From: an uncultured Paenibacillaceae bacterium
GTDB lineage: Bacteria; Bacillota; Bacilli; Aneurinibacillales; Aneurinibacillaceae
DNA: 14,453 nt
Direction of reading: 5' to 3'
Assembly: GCA_946478845.1 (NCBI GenBank)
Contig: CAMLDI010000060.1
Span: 1 to 14,453 of the forward strand
Both the position numbers and the translations under genes were made by a program. Shown here piece after piece: positions 6,292-13,540 of the stretch (within the stretch, counting starts at the first letter, position 1; each line of letters begins with the position of its first letter). A model generated the notes under the pieces. The model made no database searches, was not told the DNA's origin, and saw nothing but the letters and a program-made list of their open reading frames with translations.

Positions 6292-7458
6292 TTAATGATG
6301 GAATAAACGAATTCCTGAGAATGCCATTACAATACCATATTCGTTAGCCGCATCAATAACTTCCTTATCCCGTAATGATCCACCAGTTTGTAAAATATAT
6401 TTTGCACCACTTTGTGCAGCACGATCAATATTATCTCGAAAAGGTAAAAATGCGTCCGAAGCAAACGATATTCCTTTTAGTCCATTTAAATATTTTCTTT
6501 CTTCGTTATAAGAAAGCTTATGAGGGACTTCATCAAAACACTCTTCCCAAGCTTTTTTTTCAGGTAATGTAAGATCATCACAAAGCCACTTATCTATTGC
6601 ATTATTTTGTACAGTATGTGAAACTCCTTCACGAAATTTCATTGTAAGAGCTATTGGGTGTTGCCTTAAGTACCAGTTTTCTGCTTTTGTTGCAGCCAGT
6701 CTCGTACAATGAATACGAGATTGTTGTCCTGCTCCTACACCAATGGTCTGCCCATCTTTCGCAAAACATACAGAATTCGATTGAGTATACTTTAGTGTTA
6801 TTGCAGAAATTAATAGATCCCTCTTTGCTGAATCGGGGAAAAATTTGTTTTCAGTCACTATATTGTTTAATATTTTCTCTGTTATTAGGATATTGTTTCT
6901 TTCCTGAACCAGGTTAACTCCGAATAAAGTTCTTTCCTCTAAAGGCTCAGGCTCATAATCTGGATCAATCTCAATAATAAGGTACTTTCCTTTTTTCTTA
7001 GACTTTAGGATTCTTAATGCATCATCATCAAAAGCAGGTGCCACAATCATATCAGAGACTTCTCTCTTTAAAATTTTAGCAACAGAAAGATCAACTTTAT
7101 CACTTAATGCAGCACAATCACCAAATGAAGACATTCGATCTGTTCCTCTTGCCCTTGCATAAGCAATAGCAAGAGGTGATAAATCCATATCATCAACAAA
7201 ATAAGATTTAGCTAGTTCCATACTTAATGGATTATATACCGCTGCTCCTGAAGGACTAACGTGTTTAAAAGAGGTTGCCGCAGGCTCTCCTATTGCTAAT
7301 TTTAGTTCTCTAACAAGTTGATAAGAATTAAAAGCATCTAGTAAGTTGATATAGCTTGGCTCTCCATTAAGAATTTTAATAGGTAACTTTTCAGGGGATA
7401 TAACCTTTGCATTGCCTTGATTTGGATTAATACCATACCGCATTATTACTTCTTCCAT
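6292..7458 (-). CDS. stand-alone AICAR formyltransferase (phosphoribosylaminoimidazolecarboxamide formyltransferase)
   Basis: The 388-residue protein matches the AICARFT half of PurH. It has RYGINPNQGNAKVI near the start, the K-H motif in ATSFKHVSPSGAA (about residues 65-66), RARGTDRMSSFGDCAALSD, and YTQSNSVCFAKDGQTIGVGAGQQSR. It ends FSGIRLFHH. The reaction is transfer of a formyl group from 10-formyl-THF to AICAR (ZMP), giving FAICAR in purine synthesis. The N-terminal IMP cyclohydrolase (MGS-fold) domain of bifunctional PurH, about 200 residues, is absent, so cyclisation must be done elsewhere. ATG at 7458 is chosen because GAAGG lies 5 bases upstream; the open frame extends 8 codons further without better support. 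A ZTP riboswitch with a terminator precedes it, so expression should rise when ZMP/ZTP builds up. The gene is monocistronic as far as can be seen. Confidence 0.9.
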   Translation of the reverse strand: MEEVIMRYGINPNQGNAKVISPEKLPIKILNGEPSYINLLDAFNSYQLVRELKLAIGEPAATSFKHVSPSGAAVYNPLSMELAKSYFVDDMDLSPLAIAYARARGTDRMSSFGDCAALSDKVDLSVAKILKREVSDMIVAPAFDDDALRILKSKKKGKYLIIEIDPDYEPEPLEERTLFGVNLVQERNNILITEKILNNIVTENKFFPDSAKRDLLISAITLKYTQSNSVCFAKDGQTIGVGAGQQSRIHCTRLAATKAENWYLRQHPIALTMKFREGVSHTVQNNAIDKWLCDDLTLPEKKAWEECFDEVPHKLSYNEERKYLNGLKGISFASDAFLPFRDNIDRAAQSGAKYILQTGGSLRDKEVIDAANEYGIVMAFSGIRLFHH

Positions 7459-7484
7459 CAATACCTTCACCCTTTCATACAAAT

Positions 7485-7513
7485 AAAAAAAGCGTTTGAT
7501 TTATTTCAAACAC
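7485..7513 (-). terminator. intrinsic terminator of the ZTP riboswitch
   Basis: On the minus strand gtgtttga and tcaaacgc form an 8-bp stem (one G·U pair) around aataaa and are followed by a run of seven T. It starts directly after the riboswitch GCCTGGGCA element, so ligand binding probably prevents this hairpin and allows readthrough into the formyltransferase gene. Confidence 0.85.
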
Positions 7514-7515
7514 TT

Positions 7516-7589
7516 TGCCCAGGCGAACGGCTTTTAATATCAATGTGTTCCCCCGAGGTACCCCCCCGTTTAATCGCCAGTAACACATT
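7516..7589 (-). promoter_or_regulatory. ZTP (pfl motif) riboswitch
   Basis: On the minus strand the hallmark elements occur in order. P1 is aatgtgtt (plus 7582-7589) pairing with aacacatt (plus 7542-7549). Immediately after the 5' arm of P1 comes ACTGGCG. A G-rich P2 hairpin follows, then CGGGGGAAC before the 3' arm. After an A-rich linker comes GCCGTTCGCCTGGGCA (plus 7516-7531), the conserved P3/pseudoknot part. The known ligand of this class is ZTP/ZMP, the AICAR nucleotide, which is the substrate of the enzyme encoded downstream. Confidence 0.9.
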
Positions 7590-7608
7590 GTAACATTACT
7601 TTATATAA

Positions 7609-7637
7609 ATTTTATCAAAATAACCCTTAACCTACAA
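7609..7637 (-). promoter_or_regulatory. putative promoter of the riboswitch–formyltransferase transcript
   Basis: Minus-strand TTGTAG (7632-7637), a 17-base spacer and TAAAAT (7609-7614) place transcription start close to 7600, just ahead of P1 of the riboswitch. It abuts the 3' end of the thioesterase gene. Confidence 0.5.
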
Positions 7638-8084
7638 ATACTTTAAATTTTTCGGGAGGTTAGACCCTATCGCGTAATTCATTAAATTGGACATACCGTG
7701 AGCCAGATGCTTGCCTTTAATGTCATAAATTGACGCTTCAGCCAGGCAAATGTTCCTTCCTGCCTTTACCCTTTTCCCTTCAATAACGAGACGACCTTCT
7801 TTTATAGCCGCTAAGTTATCAACTTTAAGATCAAGGGATACAAGTCCCGCGTTTTCCTCAACATCAAAGTAAACAGCCCAGTAAGCGTCTGTATCTATTA
7901 GCGAGGCGTATACACCGCCGTGCACTCCTCCGAAAGGGTTAAGATGTTTTTCTTCAAGGTCAACCTCTACCCTACAATAGCCCCTTGCTAACTCACAAAC
8001 CTCCATAGACAACAACTTGAAGTAGTGTCCATGATTGCATAGTTCAATAACTGCTTTAACATCATCTGGATTAATCTCTCGCAA
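7632..8084 (-). CDS. PaaI/YdiI-type hotdog-fold thioesterase
   Basis: The 150-residue protein carries the hotdog signature HLNPFGGVHGGVYASLIDTDAYWA (HGG at about residues 55-57), followed by LVSLDLKVDNLAAIKEGRL, VKAGRNICLAEASIYD and a C-terminal GMSNLMNY. Proteins of this class hydrolyse acyl-CoA or aryl-CoA thioesters in the cytoplasm; the substrate is unknown. The start is chosen at TTG 8084 (MREINPDDV) because AGGGAGAGG lies 5 bases before it. The open frame runs 9 codons further to TTG codons at 8111 that lack any ribosome binding site. A family-typical aspartate (D in LIDTD) is present on the long helix. It is apparently its own unit, though the riboswitch promoter overlaps its stop region. 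Confidence 0.82.
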   Translation of the reverse strand: MREINPDDVKAVIELCNHGHYFKLLSMEVCELARGYCRVEVDLEEKHLNPFGGVHGGVYASLIDTDAYWAVYFDVEENAGLVSLDLKVDNLAAIKEGRLVIEGKRVKAGRNICLAEASIYDIKGKHLAHGMSNLMNYAIGSNLPKNLKYL

Positions 8085-8269
8085 AAAATCCTCTCCCTTT
8101 TTTTCCAACAAATATTTTTCTAAGTTAATATTACCACCAATATAGGGGTAAATCTATTTAGATAAAGCACTCTAGTAGCTCAATAAACTTTCTTCTCCCC
8201 CACTTTCTGTAGTGCCTGTCCCTTTGAGTTATGGCAGTAATAAACACATCTCCTTTTTTCCAGGGAACG

Positions 8270-8308
8270 AAAAATGCCCCCTATCTACATTTCTAAATAG
8301 GAAGCATT
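8270..8308 (-). terminator. terminator downstream of the 8364-9077 gene
   Basis: Minus-strand arms aatgcttcctat and ataggggg-cattt (plus 8297-8308 and 8273-8284) pair with a small bulge and are followed by five T. It lies about 55 bases after the stop codon. Confidence 0.6.
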
Positions 8309-8363
8309 ACTGCTGCTGTATAATTGCATATCTTAACGGCAAATTAAATCAATCCTAAATTTC

Positions 8364-9077
8364 CTATTTTGAAAAAGTCAAAGGTTTGCCATATGGGGTT
8401 TTGACCAAGGATTTTAACATTTTCCCATTTTGTTCCGGAGTACATTTTCCAGATAAAATATACCAAGTTTTGCACTTATTATAGGTCCAGCCTGCATCTG
8501 AATACACGCCTTCCCTGGTTTCATAGGTAGTAAACTGCCCACTTGTTGTACCTGCAACAGGATTCTTTCCTTTTGGATGTATTGACATCACACGTTTCAT
8601 AATATTAATGGCACTATTGGGGCTATTGGCCCAAACTAAATACTCCCACCCCTGATCCTTCCAAATAAAAACATGGTGATCGTTAAAATAATCTACATCA
8701 AACCCATTTAATCTTATAGAACCTTCTCGTTTCTCAAACAATTCATAAGTCGCTAAAGCTTGTGTTCTAGAACCAGGTAGTGGGCCGCCTGACATTGTTA
8801 TAAGATCTAAATTCAAAACTTTACTATTATGAGAAATTGTAAATAGGTAATGATTTTTATCTGCTTCCAATTTGCTTATATATAAAGAACCAATCTGTTT
8901 AAAAATATCCCTTGCTGGTACTATTAAAGGAATATAAACGGGAATATCAGTATTTTTTAATTCATCCATGTGCTGTTTATCCCATTGAAATGGTTCCACA
9001 GCTTCATCTTGGTTTGCAGAAGCGATAGGCACAAAAGTGAAATATATAATTAAAAAAAGATATATAAATTTTTGCAT
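8364..9077 (-). CDS. secreted protein of unknown function
   Basis: The 237-residue product begins MQKFIYLFLIIYFTFVPIASANQ, a clear signal peptide with a likely ASA-N cleavage site near residue 21. The mature region is soluble and rich in aromatic residues: PVYIPLIVPARDIF, DLITMSGGPLPGSRTQ, HHVFIWKDQGWEYLVWA, then a C-terminal part with two cysteines (YNKCKTWYILSGKCTPEQ) that could form a disulfide outside the cell. I do not recognise the family. Known exported Bacillus proteins of similar size include hypothetical lipoprotein-like and PepSY-like proteins, but there is no lipobox here. ATG at 9077 follows GGAGGTG at 5 bases, and this site lies in a hairpin. The upstream gene menA-like ends 62 bases earlier. 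Confidence 0.75.
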   Translation of the reverse strand: MQKFIYLFLIIYFTFVPIASANQDEAVEPFQWDKQHMDELKNTDIPVYIPLIVPARDIFKQIGSLYISKLEADKNHYLFTISHNSKVLNLDLITMSGGPLPGSRTQALATYELFEKREGSIRLNGFDVDYFNDHHVFIWKDQGWEYLVWANSPNSAINIMKRVMSIHPKGKNPVAGTTSGQFTTYETREGVYSDAGWTYNKCKTWYILSGKCTPEQNGKMLKSLVKTPYGKPLTFSK

Positions 9078-9079
9078 CG

Positions 9080-9108
9080 AAACACCTCCACATCTATTTT
9101 TGGTGTTT
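9080..9108 (-). promoter_or_regulatory. hairpin overlapping the ribosome binding site of the 8364-9077 gene
   Basis: Minus-strand AAACACC (plus 9102-9108) and GGTGTTT (plus 9080-9086) form a perfect 7-bp stem with a 15-base loop. The GGAGGTG ribosome binding site (plus 9083-9089) overlaps the 3' arm, so folding would hide it. A role in translation control is inference. Confidence 0.45.
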
Positions 9109-9139
9109 GAGCAAATTCTAATACTAGTTTAAGTAAATC

Positions 9140-10045
9140 TTATCTTAAGCCGTAAAAAATTAATAAACCTACAGATATCAATAACCCGAAAATGGTGTTT
9201 GTTTGCGCTGTTGCTTTCATGGCCAAACCTGTTGTTTTTTCCTCCTGAAAACCTTTGATTGCTTGAATCGGTTTAAAAATACTGAGAAAGACGATGAGAA
9301 TCCATGAGGTAAATATCTTTGTAATTACCAGCCCAACAATCCAGGCATAAGTTGCAAAAAAGGTTGCCCCTAAAATAAAAACTGCTCTCTTTTTTCCTGC
9401 GAGAATGGCTAAGGTTTTTCGACCGCCTTTGATATCTTCATCAATATCCCGAATATTGTTTGATAAATTAATTCCACCTACGAGAAAGGCCATAGGAATA
9501 GATAATAGAATCACTTCTGTATTGATTACACCAGTTTGAATAAAGAAAGAAATGATAATAAAAAAAGATCCCATAAAAAGACCAGCAAACAATTCGCCAA
9601 AAGGTGTGTAGGCAATAGGATAAGGTCCACCGGTATACAGGTAACCGACCATCATCCCGATGACTCCTATCAAGGCTAACCACCAGCTGCTATTCATGCA
9701 TATATATACTCCCAACAATAAGGCAATCCCGTAGGAAGCCAATGCCATGTTCATTACCGTTCTTGGCTTCATTCCGTGTTTAACAATGGCTCCCCCAATT
9801 CCTACAGATTCTTCTGTATCCAGTCCACGTTTGTAGTCATAGTATTCATTAAAGAGATTCGTGCCAATTTGAATCATTAGAGTTGAAAAAAGCATCGCAA
9901 GAAAAATCCATAAATTAAGTTTGGTATAAAACATCGATAGAACGGTTCCTATAAAAACAGGCACAAATGAAGCGGTTAAAGTATGAGGACGAGTTAACCT
10001 CCATACTATTTTTAATTGATTCGTAGATTCTGGTGATTCATTCAC
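9140..10045 (-). CDS. menA: MenA-like 1,4-dihydroxy-2-naphthoate prenyltransferase (UbiA superfamily)
   Basis: The 301-residue membrane protein has the two aspartate-rich motifs of UbiA prenyltransferases: NLFNEYYDYKRGLD (about residues 63-76, N66/D70) and NLSNNIRDIDEDIKGGRKT (about 193-211). The first is followed by TEESVGIGGAIVKHG, typical of Bacillus MenA, and about eight to nine hydrophobic helices are spread along the chain. The usual reaction attaches a polyprenyl chain to 1,4-dihydroxy-2-naphthoate in the membrane to give demethylmenaquinone. The start is GTG at 10045, with AGGGAG 9 bases upstream. Length is close to that of B. subtilis MenA. No other men genes are in the window, so whether it is the main MenA or a paralogue cannot be decided here. 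It follows the SDR gene by about 110 bases, with a hairpin terminator between. Confidence 0.87.
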   Translation of the reverse strand: MNESPESTNQLKIVWRLTRPHTLTASFVPVFIGTVLSMFYTKLNLWIFLAMLFSTLMIQIGTNLFNEYYDYKRGLDTEESVGIGGAIVKHGMKPRTVMNMALASYGIALLLGVYICMNSSWWLALIGVIGMMVGYLYTGGPYPIAYTPFGELFAGLFMGSFFIIISFFIQTGVINTEVILLSIPMAFLVGGINLSNNIRDIDEDIKGGRKTLAILAGKKRAVFILGATFFATYAWIVGLVITKIFTSWILIVFLSIFKPIQAIKGFQEEKTTGLAMKATAQTNTIFGLLISVGLLIFYGLR

Positions 10046-10117
10046 GTTCTTCTTCTCCCTACATGAAGTAATATCTTATCTATACTAATTATAATGTTTT
10101 TATTCCTAAAATTTCAA

Positions 10118-10147
10118 AAGGCCCTATGCTTCATAGCATAAGGCCTT
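10118..10147 (-). terminator. hairpin terminator after the SDR gene
   Basis: 13-base arms aaggccctatgct (10118-10130) and agcataaggcctt (10135-10147) pair with one mismatch around tcat. A short T-run follows on the minus strand. It lies 8 bases after the SDR stop and upstream of the menA-like gene. Confidence 0.75.
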
Positions 10148-10154
10148 ATCTTAT

Positions 10155-10898
10155 TTATTGGGCTGTATATCCCCCATCTACCAATAGACTGGCTCCTGTA
10201 ATAAAACTAGCATCATCAGATGCGAGGAAAAGAACCGCCTTTGCAATTTCTTCAGGGTTACCCAGTCTGCCCAACGGATGGAGAGAAATTAAATGATTCT
10301 TCATCTTTTCATCAAGTTGACTGAGGAGAGGTGTTTCAATATATCCTGGGCAAACAGCATTTACACGAATATTTTCTTTCGCATATTCTACAGCTAATGT
10401 TCTCGTTAAGTTCACCACCCCACCCTTTGCAGCAGAATAGGCAGCGGTTTGTGCCTGTCCAACATGGCCTAATATGGATGCAGTATTTACTATGCTTCCC
10501 CCACCATTTTTTTGCATTGCTTTAATTCCATGTTTAGCTACTAAAAATACCCCATCTAAATTTACAGAAAGCACTTTTCGCCACTCTTCAAAAGGAAGTT
10601 CTGCGGATAAACCCATCGAGCCAATACCGGCATTGTTAAACAAAATATCAAGCTTTCCAAATTCTGAAATAGCTACTTCAACCATTTGTTCCACCTGGTC
10701 TTCATTTGTCACGTCTACATGAACATACGTTGCTACCTGCTCTCCATGATTTAGTTCCTGAGCCAATTGATTGCCTAACTCATCATTTACATCAGCAATC
10801 ACCACTTTGGCTCCTTCCTTAACCATTTCCCTAACAGTATATTCCCCAATACCACTTGCACCGCCAGTTACTATTGCAACCTTTCCAGAGAGTTTCAT
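10155..10898 (-). CDS. short-chain dehydrogenase/reductase (SDR), classical FabG-like
   Basis: The 247-residue protein has all the classical SDR elements. The Rossmann motif TGGASGIG lies at residues 11-18 and D36 after the second strand favours NAD(H). VDV is at 61-63, the NNAG motif at 88-91 and N113 is present. The catalytic S141, Y154 and K158 are all in place, followed by the C-terminal PGYIETP turn and the usual TGASLLVDGGYT end. The length is normal and the gene looks intact. It is probably an NAD(P)-dependent alcohol or ketone oxidoreductase; without context the substrate cannot be named, and fabG itself is unlikely because no fatty-acid genes are near. ATG at 10898 follows a GGGGGC ribosome binding site at about 8 bases. 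Confidence 0.9.
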   Translation of the reverse strand: MKLSGKVAIVTGGASGIGEYTVREMVKEGAKVVIADVNDELGNQLAQELNHGEQVATYVHVDVTNEDQVEQMVEVAISEFGKLDILFNNAGIGSMGLSAELPFEEWRKVLSVNLDGVFLVAKHGIKAMQKNGGGSIVNTASILGHVGQAQTAAYSAAKGGVVNLTRTLAVEYAKENIRVNAVCPGYIETPLLSQLDEKMKNHLISLHPLGRLGNPEEIAKAVLFLASDDASFITGASLLVDGGYTAQ

Positions 10899-11006
10899 CC
10901 AACTTGCCCCCTTTTTTAGTAGATAAAATTCTTATCTCCAAATTAATTATATAAGAAACTCAAACTTAAATATATTGAATTTTCTGATAATAATTAAATA
11001 TAATAA

Positions 11007-11024
11007 GGGGACCTATTCGTCCCC
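11007..11024 (-). terminator. weak hairpin after the DUF4097 gene
   Basis: ggggac (11007-11012) and gtcccc (11019-11024) form a 6-bp GC stem, followed on the minus strand by an AT-rich ttattatattt. It separates the padR operon from the SDR gene. Confidence 0.5.
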
Positions 11025-11057
11025 ATTTAAAATGTATAAGCACCTGGAAAACATATT

Positions 11058-11861
11058 TTATTTTGTTACACTAATACTTCCGTTATTGGTGGATAATCTA
11101 ATCAAGTTTTCTCCTTTTCCAATCACCGCATTGCCATTATACTTATCCAGGATATCAATACTTCCGTTGTCCGTATCCACATCAAAGGTTGTATTCGTTG
11201 GATCTTTTTCAGTTTGGATTTCGATTCTTCCATTGTCTGTATCCAATTCCATAGGTCGGTCTAAATCTTTTGTGAGAACGGAAATTCTTCCGTTGCTGGA
11301 CTTGCCTTTAATCTTTCCATCTACATAATCGAGAGTAATCCTTCCATTGTCTGTCTGTACATTCACATTAGTTGATGTAATTTTCTTTAATTCAATCCGT
11401 CCATTGTTCGATTGAGCGATTACATCTTTCACTTTTAATTGATCTAATTGAATCCGTCCATTTTGACTGCCAATCTTAAGAGATGCATATTCCTTTTCAG
11501 GCAAATAGATTTTTAAGGTAAAAAACTCCGAAAAGGCATTAAAATTGAAATAAAAGAATTTTTGTCTCTGGTCTTTTAATTTGATGTAAAGTGTTGTACC
11601 ATTCACTTCTGCTGTTAATTCGTGTTTATAATCCCCTGTGGTTTTTCCTGATAATTCTATTTTTGTGTCTGCATCTTTTGTAGGAACAATTTCAACGTCT
11701 GAATTATGGGTTTCTACTTCTATTGTTGTAATAGTTGGATTTTTAATCACTTTTTCTTCCTGAACAGGGTCCAATTTATTTACACTACGAAAGGTTAAAA
11801 GACTGCCGACCATCCCTGCCAGTAAAAGAACCAGGGCGATAATTGATATTTTCTTAATCAT
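11058..11861 (-). CDS. DUF4097 repeat protein, membrane-anchored
   Basis: The 267-residue protein begins with a membrane anchor (residues 4-22). After an acidic linker comes a beta-rich domain of the DUF4097 type found in LiaG/YvlB-like proteins. From residue 130 to the end it contains seven NG-R/S-I steps (N at 134, 153, 172, 190, 210, 232, 260) with a spacing of 18-20 residues for the first five. This is the ladder pattern of a beta-solenoid. Such proteins sit on the outer face of the membrane and are linked to envelope-stress regulons; a binding function is inferred only. ATG at 11861 follows AAGGGGGG and overlaps the stop of the DUF1700 gene by 8 bases, so translation is probably coupled. 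Confidence 0.88.
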   Translation of the reverse strand: MIKKISIIALVLLLAGMVGSLLTFRSVNKLDPVQEEKVIKNPTITTIEVETHNSDVEIVPTKDADTKIELSGKTTGDYKHELTAEVNGTTLYIKLKDQRQKFFYFNFNAFSEFFTLKIYLPEKEYASLKIGSQNGRIQLDQLKVKDVIAQSNNGRIELKKITSTNVNVQTDNGRITLDYVDGKIKGKSSNGRISVLTKDLDRPMELDTDNGRIEIQTEKDPTNTTFDVDTDNGSIDILDKYNGNAVIGKGENLIRLSTNNGSISVTK

Positions 11862-12414
11862 GTTTTAGTCCCCCCTTCACAATCGATGCATTAAAGTTTA
11901 GATAACGAATAAATAAATTAAACACTGTTTTTGTGGCGAAAAACATACCGATAGCAATAAATAGTCCTATCCCACTTAGCATGATCGAAAAGAAAAGATC
12001 AAAAAAAGTAAAGGATTCTGGATACATTACAGTATTAAAGAGCATTAGGATTGGAGAAACAATAAATCCTGCACTAACTGCCCAGGCGGCAATAAGCACA
12101 CCAATTAATCCAAAAAATGGCCCGGCAACAACGACCAAGTTGAAAAAACCTAAGCCAATGACAGCCCAAACAGCACGCATGATATTTCCTGTAGTCATAC
12201 TGGTTTCTACTTTTTCCAAGTGATAGGATGCCAGTAACTCTTTGGCAATTTGATTTGGCGACCCTAGACCAGCCGCAATCTCTTCTTCTGTTTTTCCATC
12301 AGCCATAGCATTAGCAAAATGTTCTTTATAATCCTGTAGAATATCTTGCCGTTCCTCTAAGGAAAGCTTTTTGAGGGATGAATCTAATTGCTTTAAAAAT
12401 GTCTCTTTAGTCAA
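11854..12414 (-). CDS. DUF1700 (HAAS domain) membrane protein
   Basis: The 186-residue protein starts with a helical cytoplasmic HAAS domain: FLKQLDSSLKKLSLEERQDILQDYKEHF, then DGKTEEEIAAGLGSPNQIAKEL (about residues 5-62). Three to four hydrophobic segments follow (about 80-170). HAAS proteins occur next to PadR regulators and DUF4097 proteins and are thought to act in their signalling; the molecular role is not settled. The start is TTG at 12414 behind AAGGTG, overlapping the PadR stop codon by 8 bases. The downstream DUF4097 gene overlaps the end of this one in the same way, giving a tightly coupled three-gene operon. Confidence 0.88.
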   Translation of the reverse strand: MTKETFLKQLDSSLKKLSLEERQDILQDYKEHFANAMADGKTEEEIAAGLGSPNQIAKELLASYHLEKVETSMTTGNIMRAVWAVIGLGFFNLVVVAGPFFGLIGVLIAAWAVSAGFIVSPILMLFNTVMYPESFTFFDLFFSIMLSGIGLFIAIGMFFATKTVFNLFIRYLNFNASIVKGGLKHD

Positions 12415-12730
12415 TTCTCACACCTTCTTTTATTATTTGATTTACCCCATTAGAAAACTCATTCCATTCGGCAATGAGTTCATATAAGTACTTTCTTCCT
12501 TTTTCCGTTAACCTGTAGTATTTTCGCGATGGTCCTTCAGAAGATTCCTGCAGATAGGTTGTAAAATACTCCTCTTTAGTCAATCGCCGTAACAGTGGAT
12601 AAACAGATCCCTCTGAAATTTCAATTTGGTCCGATATTTTTTGTACTAACTCATACCCATAACGGTCTTGTTTATCCAATAAAACCAGGACACATAGTTC
12701 TAATACTCCTTTTTTGAATTGCACATTCAA
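12407..12730 (-). CDS. PadR-family transcriptional regulator
   Basis: The 107-residue protein is a one-domain PadR-s1 type regulator. The winged helix shows GYELVQKIS, then ISEGSVYPLLRRLTKEEYFTTYL (about residues 38-60), then a wing SSEGPSRKYYRLTEKGRKYL (about 63-82) and a short C-terminal dimerisation helix. The start is TTG at 12730, with GGGTG 7 bases upstream; an ATG a few bases earlier is out of frame. As first gene of the PadR–DUF1700–DUF4097 operon it probably represses its own promoter, where repeated TACTA/TAGTA half-sites lie. The inducing signal is unknown; related operons respond to cell-envelope stress. Confidence 0.9.
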   Translation of the reverse strand: MNVQFKKGVLELCVLVLLDKQDRYGYELVQKISDQIEISEGSVYPLLRRLTKEEYFTTYLQESSEGPSRKYYRLTEKGRKYLYELIAEWNEFSNGVNQIIKEGVRID

Positions 12731-12750
12731 ATTTCATCACCCTTTGTTTT

Positions 12751-12837
12751 TACTACCGTGCAATATATAGTACCAATCTGTAATTAATATTTGATAAATA
12801 TAATATACTACCAGGTATTGTTTAATGCAAGGTACTA
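12751..12837 (-). promoter_or_regulatory. padR operon promoter with TACTA/TAGTA repeats
   Basis: Minus-strand TTGCAT (12825-12830), a 17-base spacer and TATATT (12802-12807) form a plausible sigma-A promoter. TACTA or TAGTA occurs at 12751, 12768, 12806 and 12833, including an inverted pair tacta/tagta (12751-12772) downstream of the -10 and a palindromic TACC-A-GGTA in the spacer. These are candidate PadR operator half-sites. Confidence 0.5.
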
Positions 12838-13218
12838 AACAAAAGATTAACAATCGTTTGCTACCTTTTCCCTGGTTACTTTAATTTTTTATTAAAAAAT
12901 CGGGAGTAAGGAGTAAATAATGAAGGATGAGATTCGTTTTTTTCTTTTAACAATATTCCGTTAGCGAGGCCTATTTTATAGTCTATATTCCGGATATTAA
13001 GTAAAAACTCTGGCGTCCGATTGTTAAAACTACTAGGTTTTGAATAAAGTCACGACGTTTATTAATAAATAAACAGTTTCATAAATGGGTTTGTTCAAAT
13101 TCTGTATATGAATTTATTAATTTCAGGGGTACTGTTGACACCTCTTTTTCACTCTTTTGCCATTTTTTTTATTGTATAATTAAGGAGGTGGAATTCAACT
13201 ATAAAAGGGGGCTGAATA
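12838..13218. other. intergenic stretch between divergent units
   Basis: No full gene is visible. A 14-codon frame (MKDEIRFFLLTIFR, 12920-12964, plus) has an AAGGAG 6 bases upstream and might be a small peptide or leader, but nothing else supports it. Further right, TTGACA (13135-13140) and TATAAT (13175-13180) are both consensus-like but 34 bases apart, so they cannot pair as one promoter. AAGGAGG at 13182-13188 lies too close to a GTG to serve it. The TATAAT is the best guess for the promoter of the 13219 gene. Confidence 0.35.
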
Positions 13219-13455
13219 TTGAAAAAATCCCATTTATTCAATATTCTAGCAGGGATAATAATCATTGGGATAATGGTGTATCACCTTGTAACAGGGGCAA
13301 GACCTTCTGCTATATTATTTTTAATCGGACTATACATAATTTCTTATATTTTAGAAAGGAAAAATGTTAACAAACTATACTGGGTTCCTTTAACCACTGT
13401 TTTACTTATTTATTCTTTATGGTCTATAGCCGGAAGAATTTTCTTTGCACCTTAA
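13219..13455 (+). CDS. small membrane protein of unknown function
   Basis: The 78-residue product is almost entirely hydrophobic, with three predicted helices (about residues 5-23, 28-46 and 55-72) joined by short loops, one of them basic (LERKNVNKLY). The start is TTG at 13219 with GGGGG 7-8 bases upstream. An overlapping frame from 13188 in another register has no usable ribosome binding spacing. I do not recognise the family; such short integral membrane proteins are common in Bacillaceae and mostly uncharacterised. It is 85 bases upstream of the next gene in the same direction. Confidence 0.65.
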   Translation: MKKSHLFNILAGIIIIGIMVYHLVTGARPSAILFLIGLYIISYILERKNVNKLYWVPLTTVLLIYSLWSIAGRIFFAP

Positions 13456-13540
13456 AAAACAAGGTATTTCCCTATCTTTTTATATCTTACTTATCTCGGA
13501 CTTACCCCACTCTCGCTTATTTTTTTATTGAGGTGATTAT

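Noticed and set aside
6375..6917. Plus-strand open frames opposite the AICAR formyltransferase gene
   Set aside because: Shadows of a well-supported minus-strand gene.
10331..10722. Plus-strand open frames opposite the SDR gene
   Set aside because: They are shadows of the intact SDR gene, with no ribosome binding sites and unlikely composition.
13135..13180. TTGACA and TATAAT as one promoter
   Set aside because: They are separated by 34 bases, twice the usual spacing, so they cannot form one sigma-A promoter.
13188..13370. Plus-strand frame starting GTG at 13188 with AAGGAGG adjacent
   Set aside because: The AAGGAGG touches the GTG with no spacing, and the overlapping frame from 13219 gives a coherent three-helix membrane protein.
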